64,000 nucleotides of DNA, taken from the NCBI GenBank assembly GCA_947044405.1, contig CAMRHE010000333.1, positions 434,001 to 498,000 on the forward strand, read 5' to 3'. Position numbers and translations under genes: made by a program. The notes under the pieces were generated by a model, which made no database searches, was not told the origin of the DNA, and saw only the letters and a list, made by a program, of their open reading frames with translations. Below, in pieces: positions 46,755-56,417 of this stretch (positions are counted from its first letter, which is position 1; each line of letters begins with the position of its first letter). This stretch comes from Leptodactylus fallax. Its lineage: Eukaryota; Chordata; Amphibia; Anura; Leptodactylidae.

Positions 46755-47710
46755 TGAGGCCTGGTGTGTCCATATCTATGGCAATAGGTACAGTATGGCC
46801 TCTCACTCTGCGGAGGTTTCACTGAAGATGGACGTCTGGGTGGCGACTCAGGTGAGATGTTGAGACTTTGCAAAGGATCACTGGACGATGAAGACGGCTA
46901 GGTCAGACGATCTAGACGGACGGTGATCTGTTCCATGGCACGGGTCAGATGATCCACTCGGGCCAGAAGGTCATCTCTGGAGTCTGCTAGTGTAGTCTGC
47001 GCAGTTTGGGCAGCAGGTGAGGTACCCAGAGGTAGTGGCAGGACAACTGGAGCAATGCTTGTTGTGGGTCCAGGTGAGGGAGCACAGATGACTGGGCTCG
47101 GCTGGGGCTGCTCCTGTCCCAAGACCTGGATGGCAAGGGCCTTGAAGTCAGCAAACGTGATGCTGGGATGTTGTGCAGCAAGCATTCGCAACTGACTCTG
47201 GAGCAATGTGGTACCCGCCCCTTCTATGAAGCGGTCAAGCAAGATTTTATCAGAGTCCACATTTTCACGTGGATCCACTTGCACCACAGCTCTGAATGCC
47301 TCTTGGAGGGATAAAGCATAGTCCCGCAGGGTCTCACCAGGTAGTTGTCGTCTGGAAAAGAAGCGCATCTTTACCTCGGAGACAGATCGCACGTCAAAGT
47401 TCACCTGGAGTTTGTCCAGAATTTGCCCAGGGGTTCTTTTGTCAGAGGCAGGCCAGGATTTGACCTCCCTAGCTGCAGCACCCTCAAGCTGGCCCAGCAG
47501 GATCTGTATCTGCTGTTCTGTATTCAGAGGATAGAACTGGAAGAAAGACAGCATCTTCTCACGAAAGTCCCTGAGGGTATGCGCCTCCCCTTTGTAGCGC
47601 GGCAGCCATGGTACGCCAGGGTAAAATGGCATGGAGAATGGTAGGCTGCTCGCCATGGGCACTGCTGGATCACTAGAAACAGATGGCACAATGTCACTTT
47701 GCTCAGTCAT
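46622..47710 (-). CDS. Gypsy gag: capsid plus CCHC knuckle, with a TAG between
   Basis: The 270-codon capsid part has the Gag motif pattern LPRYKGEAHTLRDFREKM, then RFFSRRQLPGETLRDYALSL and a helical C-terminus. It ends at TAG 46898-46900. The same frame then continues without a break and contains a CCHC knuckle, CTYCHRYGHTRPQC. So one in-frame stop splits gag into capsid and nucleocapsid. It may be a nonsense mutation or a readthrough stop. The capsid resembles gags related to the PNMA group by the QLPGETL-type motif, but that is only an impression. Confidence 0.82.
46739..46745 (-). promoter_or_regulatory. Candidate -1 frameshift site GTTAAAC
   Basis: In the overlap of the gag and pol frames the minus strand reads G TTA AAC, with TTA and AAC as gag codons. 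A -1 slip here leads into the pol frame at VKRANPEAV. GUUAAAC is a known slippery heptamer in an arterivirus. No downstream structure was tested. Confidence 0.5.
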
Positions 47711-48467
47711 GTTGTTTGCAGGTATGACTGAAATTAGGTCGCCGTATCTTTAAGAAACTCAACTGCTTGCTGGCAGGGAATGGAGACTACAACTTGGAAT
47801 GCTGTCCCTTTAAGAATGCTGTAGCTATTAACAGGGTCACTGTGATGCAGGCTGACGGTGTGCTCCCCCTCTTTAATGGTGGCACTCCCCACGGACACGG
47901 AAAACACTCGCTGGGGCCGTGGGAGGACTGAAGACAAGGACAGGGAGGCACAGTACTCACTGACAGCAACTGCAGCGTGGACCAGAGATCAGCGGTGCAC
48001 AGCAGGGATGGTGATGCGGCACCGGAGAGTCAGAAATGGCGCTGGCACGTTCGCCTTTCACTTTCTTGTATGGGTGCGCTGGAGCATTGCGCTCAGCATT
48101 CTGGGCTCTCCTAAGATGGCGGCAGATGGGTCTCCTGGCCTCATGGGCAGTGCTAAAAATCTCCCGCACTTTTGCAAGGTACAGTTAACCCTTTGTGGGC
48201 GTTCTTACACAGCGATGTGGCGCAGCAAACAAGTCCTGGGCGTTTTAACTCTTCCAGGGCTGTAAGACACTGAGAGGACAGTCTTTAGGGCTTGCTTCAG
48301 GGGTATAGGGCTCCCCCTCTTTGTGGCAAGCACTCTCAGGGAATAAACTTGATCTTAGCAAAGTCCACAATAAAGACCGATGCTCTGGAGACAATTTGGC
48401 GCACTTTTCGTGGCGACTTTCTCAAAATGGCACACACCCGTATCCTGTTCGTGACGCCAGTTTTTCT
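47711..48467 (-). other. 5' leader of the gypsy element
   Basis: About 750 bases between the 5' LTR and the gag ATG. It holds the primer-binding site and presumably packaging signals. Open frames here have no motif. Confidence 0.6.
48442..48459 (-). promoter_or_regulatory. Primer-binding site of the gypsy element
   Basis: The minus strand reads TGGCGTCACGAACAGGAT, eight bases inside the 5' LTR. It starts TGG as required and shares CGAACAGG with the tRNA-Lys class, but not perfectly, so the primer is not named. Confidence 0.65.
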
Positions 48468-49588
48468 TGCGGTGACCAGATGGAAGGTAACACTGCAGTT
48501 GGGATTGCGGGGTGCAAACAGCGCAGACTTGTCACGGTCTCTGGGCACGAGGGCGCAGCGCTGGTGCTGTCCCACGTTACCACCACTGGTACCGGTGATG
48601 AGGGGGCTGCACAAATGTTGGTGGTGATTGTTCCCCCGGGGCGCTTCCCCTATACTGTGCCGACTGGTGGTGTTTGGGGCGCCCTGATGTTGTCGGTACA
48701 GAGTCAGACACAGAAACGGTTGTAAAGTTGAACTTTTACTTCCATGGGTGTGGAGGCACAAATGCTTAAACAGTTTCTTCAATACAAAACAACGGGGTAC
48801 GCCTGGTGACACAGCAAAGTCCTGGGGTGCAGGGTAGACTTGATGAAAGGTGTTCCTAGCCCCTTATACTTCAGTGTTACAGCCCTAAGGTGCGTCTGGG
48901 CTCCTATTTGGCTCATAGGAGGATGCCCACCATGATACTAGTACATAATATTCCCCATTCACGTTATATGGTCCTGATAGCTCAGAGTTTCGGGGTGCAA
49001 TAGTCAGGGTGGCAGGATATTCCACAGGTCTGGCCTTGGCCCCTGGATCCTGTGATACTTGCTATGGAGCACGTGTTCCAGAATGTTCTCTCCACAGTCT
49101 CAGGCTGACAAGATAATGATGCTTGACTTCCTTCAGGGCGATGGCTAGGCAGACAGGGGACAGGATCTTCTGAATAGCTGGAGTATGTCAGCTCTCCAAC
49201 CTTCCTGGGCCTGTCTAGGACTTGAGATTCCTGCACTAAACTCACTGCTTTCTTCACAGGACATCACACTTATCTCCTCACCTCCTCCTCCTAACACTCC
49301 ACACTTCTAACTCCTCACACGCAGGACCTTCCTGCAGGGGTGTTACCATGGGGACCCAGTGATCAGCTGACTCCTCCCCTTTTCCCAGGCAATGTCCTCC
49401 CATTGGACATTTGGTTACTATTCAATCCTATGGGAGGTGTAATGCATGTGTGAGGCTCACTAGGTGGCGCTGTGTTGTGTGAGACTCAGGACCCCCTGCT
49501 ATGTCACACAGGCTATGAAGCAACAGGAAATAATACAATGCACAGAGATCACCCTCAGCCCAGCCATAGCCAGCTCTGGGATGCCACA
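48468..49588 (-). repeat. 5' LTR of the gypsy element
   Basis: 1121 bp, TG...CA on the minus strand, nearly identical to 40983-42103. Transcription should start here toward lower coordinates. Confidence 0.93.
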
Positions 49589-50539
49589 CTACCACCACCA
49601 TCCGGTAGTGCTGCAGGACCCCCCTCGACTTTGTCCGGCCTAGGAGTGGGACTGGAGCTGTTTGGGAGTGTGCTCGGCCTGCTAGGTGGCACAGCATCCG
49701 CCACTACTACTCCCATCCTCCAGTTTCATCCGACTGGGTTGCGGCAGAAAAACTCTCAGCAGTTTGCAATAAACCAAACAAGAAAAATTAAAACAGCTCA
49801 ACACAACTAATATGTGGTTTCTCTAAATTCAACACAATGCAGCTAATTAGGGATGAGCGAATCAAAGTTGATGAAGTGGAATTTGATCCGAATTTAAGGA
49901 AATCTTTGATTCGCCTCGATTCCGGATTTCCTCACACTTCAATGTATCGAATCGCATTTTTTCATAAAATGACTGCTGCACATGTTAGGACAAGGGGCTA
50001 GGGAATCTGGGAACGTGGGATCACCCACAATGCTATGCGTGCAGGTAATCAGCAGCCAGCCAGCCCTGTGATGTCACAGACCTATAAATACCATCTGCCA
50101 TTTTAGGTTCAGTCATTTCACAACGTACTTAGTGCAAGGAGAGACGTCGGCAGGCACTAGGGAAAGTGGTAGAAAACAAGTCAAAACTGCTAGAAGTTCA
50201 GGGAAAGAGCCTTAGAAGTGTAGGGAAAGGATAGTTAGGAATTTACAGAAGAGTATTGAAGCAAAACAGGGTTCATTTGGGGTCATTGCAGCCTGGGTAA
50301 TAGCAACAATCGTACTACACATTGCAGCACTCACTACCATTATACTGCTGCTCATTGCAGGTTTGCAACAGATCAAGGTGTGTTCAAGGTAGAACATTAC
50401 AAGCCTTTTGCAGTGCAGTAGTGCAAAAAAACTCAATTCTTATCCAGTAATCTCTGCAGTAATCTGTTATAACGCCTTTTTAAAGGCGTTTACTAGAGGT
50501 GAAACAAATAATGGGCTTATTCATCATTTATTAGTGCTG

Positions 50540-50710
50540 GCAGCAGCATGAAGAGGCCATACATTGACCCAGTGGCAGCAGCATGAGGAGGACATACAGT
50601 GACCTGGTGGCAGCAGCATGAGTAGGCCACAGAGTGGCAAAGCGACATAATGTGGAGTTGGCAGCAGCATGAGGACGACGTACAGTGACCCGGTGACAGA
50701 GTGGCAAGGT
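50540..50710. repeat. Short minisatellite, four GGCAGCAGCATGA units
   Basis: GGCAGCAGCATGA(A/G)(G/T)A(C/G)G starts units near 50570, 50610 and 50660, with a partial unit near 50540. Each is followed by CATACAGTGACC-type sequence, a period of about 40. It lies in the 3' untranslated part of the hAT remnant. Confidence 0.6.
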
Positions 50711-50992
50711 GGGTGGCACAAACAGTACCTGCTGACGGTGGCTGTAAGAAGGAGTACTTGGCATCAGATGTGTGGCACCAGGCGGGTGGCAGCATCAGAA
50801 TAATAGCTGAGGCAGGTAGCCATAAGAAACCAGTCTCTTTTGTCAAGGTTTGGGCGAGGCAGCATGGATGATTTAATCTGATGCATCAGGCATTGGTGGT
50901 TGGAAATCCTGGCTGATCGACGCCTGATTCATCTTCACAAAAGGTCAGTCTCTCCACATTTTGGGTGGACAGGCGAGTTCTCTTTAGGCTAA

Positions 50993-52655
50993 CTATGGCC
51001 CCGCTGCACTAAACACCCGCTCTGATGCCACACTACTGGCCGGGCAGGACAGCTTTTCCAGGGCAAACTTAGCCAGATGCGGACACAAATCCAATTTGGC
51101 TGCCCAGTAGTCCAGCGGATCTTCGATGATGGGTGGCAGGGTGCACTCTATGTATGCCACCACCTGCTGGTTCAGGTTCTGCTCTGTGTCTAGCTGCTGA
51201 TGAGCAGTTTCTTCACTATGCGGGTGAAGAAAGCTGCTCAGTGACTCCAGGCTCAGGCTGCTGTTGCTGGAGCTGATACTACTCCTGCCACCCCCACCCA
51301 CAGCTGCCATGGCAGTGCAAGGTGAGCGCTCAGGCCCCCCCCCCCCCCGGTTGGACCTGCGAGAGGATGGACAATGGCGCATATAGGCAGCGGCCAACTT
51401 GCTACATAGAATGTCTCTATAGTAGTTCAGTTTGTCCTCCCTCTCAGCGGGTGTAAAAAAGGCCCACATTTTTGACCTGTAGCAAGGGTCTAACATGGTG
51501 GAGAGCCAGTAGTTATCCCTCTGCCGAATGGTGACAATTCGACTGTCACTACGCAAGCAAGTGAACATGCATCGGGCCATTTGCGCAAGTGACTGAGAGG
51601 GACTCTCTGCATCCATTTCCACTGAATACTGCCACGGTGTATCTGGGTCATCTTCCTCATCTCCCTCTTGCTCTTCCGGCTGCTCCTGCTCTCCTGTCAC
51701 CCATGTGGAAAAACCACCCATTTCGCTACACATTGCTTGTGCTCCCATGTCCACCTCCTCCAGTTCAGCCCCCACAGGGCTCATGTGGCCGTGAGATGTA
51801 GGCGCCATGTCTCCAGTCCCCTGACCAGCCAGATTTACAAGCATTTTTTCCAGGATACGAATTAGTGGAATGATGTTGTTCATCCCGTAGTCCTGGCAAC
51901 TGACTAATAAAGTGGCCTCCTCAAAGGGAACAAGCAAACGGCAGGTGTCACGCATGAGCTGCCACTGGCTAACATTGAAGTTACACAGGAGAGTACCTCT
52001 GTCTGCTTGGATCATCAAGAAATTGTTTATGGCTTTTCTCTGTTCGTACAGTTGGTCCAACATATGGAGGGTTGAATTCCAATGGGTGGAAACATTGCAT
52101 ATCAGCCTATGTTGTGGGAGGCCGGTCCGCTGCAGCTCAAAGAGGGTATGCTTGGCAGTGTACGAGTGGTTGAAGTGCATGCAAAGTTTCCTTGCCATTT
52201 TTAGGATGTCTTACAGATGGGTGGAACACTTAAGGAAATGCTTGACAACCAGATTGTACGTATGCCATGCAGGGCACATGGCTCCACCCTCCTTGACACA
52301 GTGCCGACACCATGTTCTTCCCAGTGTCGGTCACCATGGTTCCAATTTTAAGTTGTCTTGGAGAAAGCCAGGATTCGATTTCTTGATTGAGGACAAAGAG
52401 CAGTTCCTCCCCTGTGTGACTTCGTTCGCCCAGGCAAACGAGGTGTAGAAAAGCGTGAAACCGCTGTGCCCTGCACATGTGGTATGCTGGAGGAGCACTG
52501 TGAATTGTCCCTGCAGTGGAGACTGAGGTCACAGAGGAGGATGAAGTGCACATTGTTGCTGGACCAACGGTGTGAGAACGTGGAGGCATAAGCTGCGTCA
52601 CCTGTTCAAGTTGCTGGTGTGTCTGGGCAGGAACCAGTGGGCCATAAAGGACATA
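50993..52655 (-). pseudogene. hAT transposase, N-terminus missing, two frameshifts
   Basis: The upstream frame (52655-52230) has the RNase H-like core edge IGTMVTDTGKNMVSAL with a catalytic-type D, after HAFLHLVCLGERSHTGEEL. The main frame (52198-50993, 401 codons) has KLCMHFNHSYTAKHTLFELQ, RLICNVSTHWNSTLHML and the C-terminal dimerisation region: DYWAAKLDLCPHLAKFALEK and SVASERVFSAAG. The frame then shifts once more and continues with LKRTRLSTQNVERLTF. The BED finger is absent. The protein resembles ZBED-related hAT families; the exact family is not decided. Confidence 0.8.
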
Positions 52656-52659
52656 TATT

Positions 52660-53297
52660 GTTCTTGACCGTAGAACACCATCCCAACTTTGAAACATGGG
52701 GGTGGCAGCATCATGTATTGGGGTTGTTTTGCTGCAGGAGGGACTGGTGCACTTCACTAAATAGATGGCATCATGGAGGAAAGAACATTATGTGGCAATA
52801 CTGAAGCAACATCTCAAGACATTAGCCAGGAAGTTAAAGCTTGGGCGCAATTGGGTCTTCGAAATGGACAATGACCCAAAGCATACTGCCAAACTGGTTA
52901 CAAAGTGGCTTAAGGATAACAAAGTCGATGTTTTGGAGTGCCCATTACTATGCCCTGATCTCAATCCTATTGAAAATTTATGGGCAAAGCTGAAAAGGCA
53001 GGTTCAAGCAAGGCGGCCTACAAACATGGCTCAGTTACACCAGTTCTGTCAGGAGGAATGGGCCCAAATTCCTACCAACTATTGTGAGAAGCTTGTGGAA
53101 GGATAACCAAAACGTTTGATCCAAGTCATACAGTTTAAGGGCAATGGTACCAAATACTAATGAAATGTATGTAAACTTTTGACTTTGCAGAAAGACATAA
53201 AAATGCCTTAAAAAATTCTCTGTCTCCCATTATTCTGGAATTTGAGAAAAACATGCATATGTGTCTTTTTATATAGTGTATATAAACTTCTAGTTTC

Positions 53298-53302
<5 letters not shown>
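52660..53302 (+). pseudogene. Tc1-like element D, 5'-truncated, transposase remnant
   Basis: The fragment starts inside the transposase at TLKHGGGSIMYWGCFAAG-type sequence (52690). The second D is in [16 protein letters not shown] and E in CPDLNPIENLW. The C-terminus follows to about 53106, then part of a 3' inverted repeat ends near 53302 with GTTTCAAC before a TA microsatellite. The N-terminal half and left inverted repeat are missing. A stop (TAA) near 52760 breaks the frame. It abuts the truncated hAT transposase. Confidence 0.82.
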
Positions 53303-53340
<38 letters not shown>

Positions 53341-53348
53341 ATATATTT
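53301..53348. repeat. TA dinucleotide microsatellite
   Basis: TA repeats directly at the end of Tc1-like element D, which inserts at TA. Confidence 0.9.
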
Positions 53349-53354
53349 TGTGAG

Positions 53355-53800
53355 TGTGTGAACCCAGAGGGCACTATTGAGCGACCCAGGGCCAGGCCTG
53401 AAAAGGCCCTCATCCACACCTATGAGTGGGGTGTAACTCCAGAGGGAATGAAGACAGCAGCAGAGTGCTGCAGGAAGCAGGGGCTGTGGAACCAGCCAAG
53501 GACAGGGAGGCGGTCTGTTCCAGGTGGGCGGGGGTCCACAGGAGACTTTTCCTAGAGCTGAGCATGAGTCAGGCTGCTTGTTTCCCCAGAGGATAGATAG
53601 GGGTCAAGGAGTGAGATAGTGCCCTAAATGTGGCCCAGACTGTTTATTGTTTTTGTTTATGTTCCACTCTTAAAGCTGAAATAAAAACCATTTACTTTAG
53701 ACTAGCACCATCCGAATGCTGCTTCTCCAGCACCCAGTACCACCAACACCGCTGTCGGGTCCAGGAGTCTGCCGCCATTGAGGCTAATCCCCCCAAATTA
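53355..53800 (+). repeat. Possible solo LTR, unassigned
   Basis: A GC-richer block between two TA microsatellites. It has the form of an LTR: start TGTGAACCCAGAGGG, a polyadenylation signal AATAAAAACC near 53681, then a C-rich end. No target duplication or second copy was found, so the call is weak. Confidence 0.35.
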
Positions 53801-53801
53801 C

Positions 53802-53803
<2 letters not shown>

Positions 53804-53864
<61 letters not shown>
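53804..53864. repeat. TA then CA microsatellite
   Basis: About 40 bases of TA followed by about 20 bases of CA. Confidence 0.9.
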
Positions 53865-53869
53865 TCACA

Positions 53870-55137
53870 GTACAGACCAAAAGTTTGGACACACCTTCTC
53901 ATTCCAAGAGTTTTCTGTATTTTCATGACTATAAAAATTGTAGATTCACATTGAAGGCATCAAAACTATGAATTAACACATGGAATTATATACCTAACAA
54001 AAAAGTGTGTAACAACTGAAAATATGTCTTATATTCTAGGTTCTTCAAAGTAGCCACCTTTTGCTTTGATTACTGCTTTGCACACTCTTGGCATTCTCTT
54101 GATGAGCTTCAAGAGGTAGTCACCTGAAATGGTCTTCCAACAGTCTTGAAGGAGTTCCCAGAGATGCTTAGCACTTGTTGGCCCTTTTGCCTCTGCGGTC
54201 CAGCTCACCCCAAACCATCTCGATTGGGTTCAGGTCTGGTGACTGTGGAGGCCAGGTCATCTGGCGTAGCACCCCATCACTCTCCTTCTTGGTCAAATAG
54301 CCCTTACACAGTCTGTAAGTGTGTTTGGGATCATTTGTCCTGTGGAAAAATAAATGATGGTCCAACTAAACGCAAACCGGATGGAATAGCATGCCACTGC
54401 AAGATGCTGTGGTAACCATGCTGGTTCAGTATTCCTTCAATTTTGAATAAATCCCCAACAGTGTCACCAGCAAAGCACCCCCACACCATCACACCTACTC
54501 CTCCTTGCTTCACGGTGGGAACCAGGCATGTAGAGTCCATTCGTTCACCTTTTCTGCGTCGCACAAAGACACGGTGGTTGGAACCAAAGATCTCAAATTT
54601 GGACTCATCAGACCAAAGCACAGATTTCCACAGGTCTAATGTCCATTCCTTGTGTTCTTTAGCCCAAACAAGTCTCTTCTGCTTGTTGCCTGTCCTTAGC
54701 AGTGGTTTCCTAGCAGCTATTTTACCATGAAGGCCTGCTGCACACAGTCTCCTCTTAACAGTTGTTGTAGAGATGTGTCTGCTGCTAGAACTCTGTGTGG
54801 CATTGACCTGGTCTCTAATCTGAGCTGCTGTTAACCTGTGATTTCTGAGGCTGGTGACTCGGATGAACTTATCCTCCGCAGCAGAGGTGACTCTTGGTCT
54901 TCCTTTCCTGGGGCGATCCTCATGTGAGCCAGTTTCTTTGTAGCGCTTGATGGTTTTGGCCACTGCACTTGGGGACACTTTCAAAGTTTTCCCAATTTTT
55001 CGGACTGACTGACCTTCATTTCTTAAAGTAATGATGGCCACTCATTTTTCTTTATTTAGCTGCTTTTTTTCTTGCCATAATACAAATTCTAACACTCCAT
55101 TCAGTAGGACTATCAGCTGTGTATCCACCTGACTTCT
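53870..55137 (-). mobile_element. Tc1-like transposon E, right end truncated
   Basis: The left end reads CAGTACAGACCAAAAGTTTGG, the terminal repeat of a family common in fish and frogs. The right end stops near 55137, inside the 5' untranslated part (CAGCTGTGTATCCACCTGAC), without the matching inverted repeat. Confidence 0.8.
54146..55041 (-). pseudogene. Tc1-like transposase E, broken
   Basis: The main frame has HTH regions (TLRNEGQSVRKIGKTLKVS, RPRKGRPRVTSAAEDKF), the first D in VLWSDESKFEIFG, and PTVKQGGVGVMVWGCFAG. The frame shifts at about 54345 in an AAA run inside the QDNDPKHT motif, right at the second catalytic D. The end continues at 54365-54168 with NDPKHTYRL and [14 protein letters not shown] (E). 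The natural ATG (MARKK) is upstream, near 55078, but a stop separates it from the main frame. Confidence 0.85.
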
Positions 55138-55507
55138 GAAAATATTCTTACACAATATAAAATTACTGCCAAGACTTTTAAGGCTATAAATGATAAACGA
55201 TAGTTGCTCCCTTGTGTAGAAATGATAGCGCACTATCATAAATGGTCATAAATGAAAAAAACCCAACCCCTTAGATTTCACCTCGATCAGGTTGTGCATG
55301 GACATGCACAACTATATCCTTGGTTGACACCTCATGTGCTGTTGTTATTTCTCCTTGGATTGGGGTTGAATTAATAATTGGGACACCCCACCTCTTTGTA
55401 AATTTGTTTCCTGTGTACTATATATAGATTGCTCTGATGCTACTTACTGTGCTTGAAACAGAGATTCTATTCCTGAAACACGTTGCCTTTTATTGGTTTT
55501 TATTGTC
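55138..55507. other. No recognisable gene
   Basis: AT-rich unassigned sequence of about 370 bases. Confidence 0.5.
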
Positions 55508-56327
55508 AGGGCAGCATGGTGGCTAGTTAGGGGGCGTTCACACTACCGTTGGTGACCGTCAGTAGTGTCCGTTGCTATTGTCCGTTACAAGATTTTAGCA
55601 TCGGACACTAGCTGAACCATCAGAAATCCGTTAAAATTTCCATTCATTCCAATGGGTTTTAATATTGTGTCCGTTAGTGTCTGTTTGTGTCCGTTTACAC
55701 CAAATCCATCAGAAGTCCGTTTTTTTTTCACGGACAAAAAATCCTACATGCAGGACTTTTTGTCCGTTTCAAAAAAAACGGATTCTTGACGGACAGCAAG
55801 TGTTCGTTATTTTTTTAACATTGAAGTCTATGAGTAACGGACTTATAACGGACAGTAACTGACTGTCCGTTATTTTATGTCAGTTTTTTTCCTGTGCATG
55901 CTCAGAAAGGAGAAACAAACAAAAAAAAAAAACGGACAATGTTAAAAAACAGACACTAACTGATACTAACGGGCACTAACTGATGCTAATGTGTCCGTTT
56001 TTTTAACTGAACCATTAATTGGATCAGTTAAAAAAACGGACACATTAACATCAGTTAGTGTCCGTTATGATAGGTGTCCGTTTTTTTTTAACGGACACCT
56101 TCATAACGGACTCCAACGGTAGTGTGAACCCTGCCTTAGTCCTGGGTTCAAATCAAGGACAGCATCTGCAAGGAGTAGATGTGTGTTTGTGTGGTTTTCC
56201 TCCCAAACTCCAAGACATAGTGATAGGGAATGTAGATTGTGAGCCCTATGTGGGACAGTGACTGACAATGTCTGTAAAGCACTGCAGAATATGATGGCGC
56301 TATACAAGTAAGCAAAATAAATGAATA
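55508..56327 (+). repeat. tRNA-derived SINE, split by a MITE
   Basis: The left piece GGGCAGCATGGTGGC is the usual start of a family of vertebrate tRNA-like SINEs. After the MITE the body continues: GTCCTGGGTTCAAATC (B-box-like), ACAGCATCTGCAAGGAGT, GGTTTTCCTCCCAAACTCCA, then GCACTGCAGAATATGATGGC and CTATACAAGTAAGCAAAATAAATG at the 3' end. About 25 bases between the A- and B-box regions seem lost at the insertion. Confidence 0.75.
55530..56135. mobile_element. Harbinger-type MITE, 606 bp, inside the SINE
   Basis: The ends pair as GGGGGCGTTCACACTACCGTT against the reverse complement of GGCAGGGTTCACACTACCGTT. TTA flanks both sides (55527-55529, 56136-56138). Inside, TGTCCGTT and AACGGACA words repeat many times in both orientations, so the whole element folds back. 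No ORF. Confidence 0.75.
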
Positions 56328-56417
56328 ATAATTGTCATTGTATGGACATTTAAACTAATAAATACCCTTATCTGCAGCGCTCGCATGGTCCATTTTTTTA
56401 TTGCTATTTTAAGATTT

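Larger units (their letters stand above)
40983..49588 (-). mobile_element. Complete Ty3/gypsy retrotransposon, 8606 bp, very young
   Basis: Two 1121 bp LTRs, a primer-binding site, gag, pro, RT, RNase H, integrase and a polypurine tract are all present in minus-strand order. CTAC flanks both sides (40979-40982, 49589-49592). By eye the two LTRs differ at only about five positions, all transitions, so insertion is recent. No env-like frame exists between integrase and the 3' LTR. Integrase is last, the normal gypsy order, unlike the Gmr1-like element at the window start. Confidence 0.93.
40211..49746 (+). repeat. Solo LTR (copy B), split by the gypsy element
   Basis: The two parts, 40211-40982 and 49593-49746 (926 bp together), align in order with solo LTR copy A (3318-4296) from TGCAGCATCCCAGAG to TTGCGGCA. 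GAAA flanks the whole (40207-40210, 49747-49750), a 4 bp duplication. The join matches copy A at the sequence GAACTACT-CCACCACCATCC, showing exactly where the later element entered. Confidence 0.88.
49852..52655 (-). mobile_element. hAT transposon, truncated at its 5' end
   Basis: The 3' end lies near 49852 with TAGGGATGAGCGAATC, a word I associate with amphibian hAT ends. Its transposase is on the minus strand and is cut at about 52655, where a Tc1-like fragment begins. No 8 bp duplication can be checked because the other end is missing. Confidence 0.6.

Noticed and set aside
50085..50100. Plus-strand CTATAAATA box near the hAT 3' end
   Set aside because: No coding frame lies downstream on the plus strand; the transposase is on the other strand.
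50560..50700. Regularly spaced direct repeats, considered as CRISPR
   Set aside because: Only about four units, no unique equal-length spacers, in eukaryotic hAT sequence.
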